DNA of 64,000 nt, taken from positions 124,001-188,000 of the forward strand of contig NZ_CP054588.1 in assembly GCF_002025255.2 (NCBI RefSeq), given 5' to 3'. This document shows, one piece after another, positions 62,868-64,000 of this stretch (positions are counted from its first letter, which is position 1; every line of letters starts with the position of its first letter). The notes under the pieces were generated by a model that ran no database searches, was not told the DNA's origin, and saw only the letters and a program-made list of their open reading frames with translations. Source of the stretch: Halolamina sp. CBA1230 (lineage in GTDB: Archaea; Halobacteriota; Halobacteria; Halobacteriales; Haloferacaceae). Position numbers and translations under genes: made by a program.

Positions 62868-63869
62868 TCACCCGCGGAGCGAGCCGTACAGCTTCGTGAG
62901 CGTCGTCATCGTCCGGCTCCCTGCTTCCAGCGCGTAGTACGGCACCAGCTCCGGCGCGAACTTGGCTTTGAACCGGGCGATCCGGGGGTTGTTCGCGCCG
63001 GCGAGGTCGTAGCTCTCCACCCCCCGCTCCCGGGCGTCGGTGATGTACGCCCAGTCCAGCAGGTCGTTGACGGGCAGGTCGACCGACGGTTTCGCGCCGC
63101 CGATCCAGCAGATCCCCCGCCCGCCGAACTCCACGTTCACGAACCCGCCCGTGAACTCGCCGTCGATCCGGCAGACGTACGGCCGGATCACCCCCTCGGG
63201 CAGCGACTCGTACAGGTCCCGCACCAGGTCGCTCCCGAGCTCGAACGACTCGTCCTGCTCGGCGTGGCGTTCGCGCACCTGCTCGACGATCAGGTCGATG
63301 TCGTCGGCGTCGCCCTCCGCCAGTTCGTAGTTCACGTCGTACTCGTCGGTGACGTTCTTCCGGGCGTCGGTGCTGAACGCCGACAGCAGCTCGTCGGGCT
63401 CGCGGTCGATGTCCACGACGTAGGTGTACCGCAGCGTGGCGTCGTACTCCTGCCAGAGGAACGGCCGCACATCGTCGTACCCCGGCGTGGTCCTGATCGA
63501 GGTGTAGTCGGGGTCGTGTTCGGCCTCGAGCCACTCCAGACAGGCGTCGACGAACCGGCGGTTGCGCTTCTCCGCCCGCCGGCGCTTCAGCTGCTGGCGG
63601 TCGAGCATCCGGGGGCCGAGGTAGGGGAGTTTCACGTTCGGCGGCGGCGAGACCGCCACGGTCACGGGCCCCTTCCGGGTCGTGAACACCGGGAACACGC
63701 CCACCGGCTCCTCGCCCTTGTAGCCGACGAGGCGGTGGCACGTCGCGCCGGTGTGGCGCTCCAGCACGGAAAGCGCCGCGGCGTGGTGGAACCCAGTCGC
63801 CCGGGGGGTGTCGGTCAGTAGCTCGTTCCATCGCTCCGCGTCGTCGGTGGTGGTGACCTCAATACTCAT
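62868..63869 (-). CDS. FemAB/GNAT-like acyltransferase
   Basis: 333-aa protein with two GNAT-like halves: HHAAALSVLERHTGATCHRLVGYKGEEPVGVFPVF and RPYVCRIDGEFTGGFVNVEFGGRGICWIGGAK, ending in YDLAGANNPRIARFKAKFAPELVPYY. This is the FemAB-related family often next to exopolysaccharide genes. It may add an amino acid or acyl group to a glycan. Overlaps the upstream gene by 11 bases. Confidence 0.87.
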   Translation of the reverse strand: MSIEVTTTDDAERWNELLTDTPRATGFHHAAALSVLERHTGATCHRLVGYKGEEPVGVFPVFTTRKGPVTVAVSPPPNVKLPYLGPRMLDRQQLKRRRAEKRNRRFVDACLEWLEAEHDPDYTSIRTTPGYDDVRPFLWQEYDATLRYTYVVDIDREPDELLSAFSTDARKNVTDEYDVNYELAEGDADDIDLIVEQVRERHAEQDESFELGSDLVRDLYESLPEGVIRPYVCRIDGEFTGGFVNVEFGGRGICWIGGAKPSVDLPVNDLLDWAYITDARERGVESYDLAGANNPRIARFKAKFAPELVPYYALEAGSRTMTTLTKLYGSLRG

Positions 63870-64000
63870 CGTCGTCGATGTAGCCGAGCTGTGAGAGCCG
63901 GCGGGTGACTGCGTCTTCGTCGTCGGTACTGTCCGGGGCGGCGTCGAACGGCGGGTAGGCGTCCGTGGGCTCCGCTTCCACCGGCGGGAGCGTCCCGCCG
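63859..64000 (-). CDS. C-terminal end of a gene running off the window
   Basis: About 46 codons read on the minus strand: TLPPVEAEPTDAYPPFDAAP then DAVTRRLSQLGYIDDDEY and a stop. The RRLSQLGYID end is typical of sulfatase/alkaline-phosphatase-superfamily proteins in glycan clusters. The start is outside the window, so the call is tentative. Confidence 0.5.
   Translation of the reverse strand, partial: GGTLPPVEAEPTDAYPPFDAAPDSTDDEDAVTRRLSQLGYIDDDEY

Overview
The window comes from a haloarchaeal genome. GC content is high, the proteins are strongly acidic, the initiators are archaeal Orc1/Cdc6 proteins, there are several haloarchaeal HTH/PIN modules, and SAMP/UbaA/JAMM-type and IS200/IS605 TnpB genes are present. 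The genus cannot be fixed from the sequence alone. No rRNA, tRNA or CRISPR array was seen.

Region 1 (1-27 kb) reads as a mycofactocin-linked redox island. A mycofactocin-type glycosyltransferase (MftF-like) runs in from the left edge. A minus-strand operon then encodes an OYE-family iron-sulfur flavoenzyme and a complete FixABCX/ETF-quinone oxidoreductase set. Two tandem Mg/Co-chelatase-like AAA+ ATPases follow. Next come six paralogous SDR dehydrogenases with the insert typical of mycofactocin-coupled SDRs, one classical SDR, a second OYE enzyme, an IclR regulator, an acyl-CoA synthetase and an SLC13-type permease. The likely logic is: uptake of an organic substrate, oxidation by SDRs with bound NAD, electrons to mycofactocin, electrons to quinone through ETF/FixCX, and product activation to a CoA thioester.

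Region 2 (27-44 kb) looks like a replicon-maintenance region. An Orc1/Cdc6 gene lies beside an AT-rich stretch bracketed by a perfect 28-bp inverted repeat, with three more copies of the same motif nearby; this is a strong candidate replication origin. Around it are three toxin-antitoxin operons (HTH-PIN, AbrB-VapC, TumE-TumA type), a sodium symporter, PH-domain membrane proteins, a second Orc1/Cdc6 gene and several TnpB elements.

Region 3 (44-55 kb) holds a possible further TumE-like toxin-antitoxin pair and a sulfur-transfer set: rhodanese, TusA-like protein, cysteine synthase, a ThiS/MoaD/CysO-like ubiquitin-fold carrier, a JAMM protease and an E1-like UbaA. Two TnpB insertions and an HTH-nucleotidyltransferase gene break it up. 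The gene content resembles the CysO-CysM-Mec cysteine pathway of actinobacteria. The carrier ends in Gly-Gly-Arg rather than Gly-Gly.

Region 4 (55-64 kb) is a surface-glycan operon: UDP-ManNAc dehydrogenase type, GT2, DUF354, UDP-GlcNAc 2-epimerase, GT4 and AAC(3)-like acetyltransferase. After it come a SIMPL lipoprotein, a small zinc-finger protein, a degenerate Mrr-like protein and a FemAB-like acyltransferase. A gene tail runs off the right edge.
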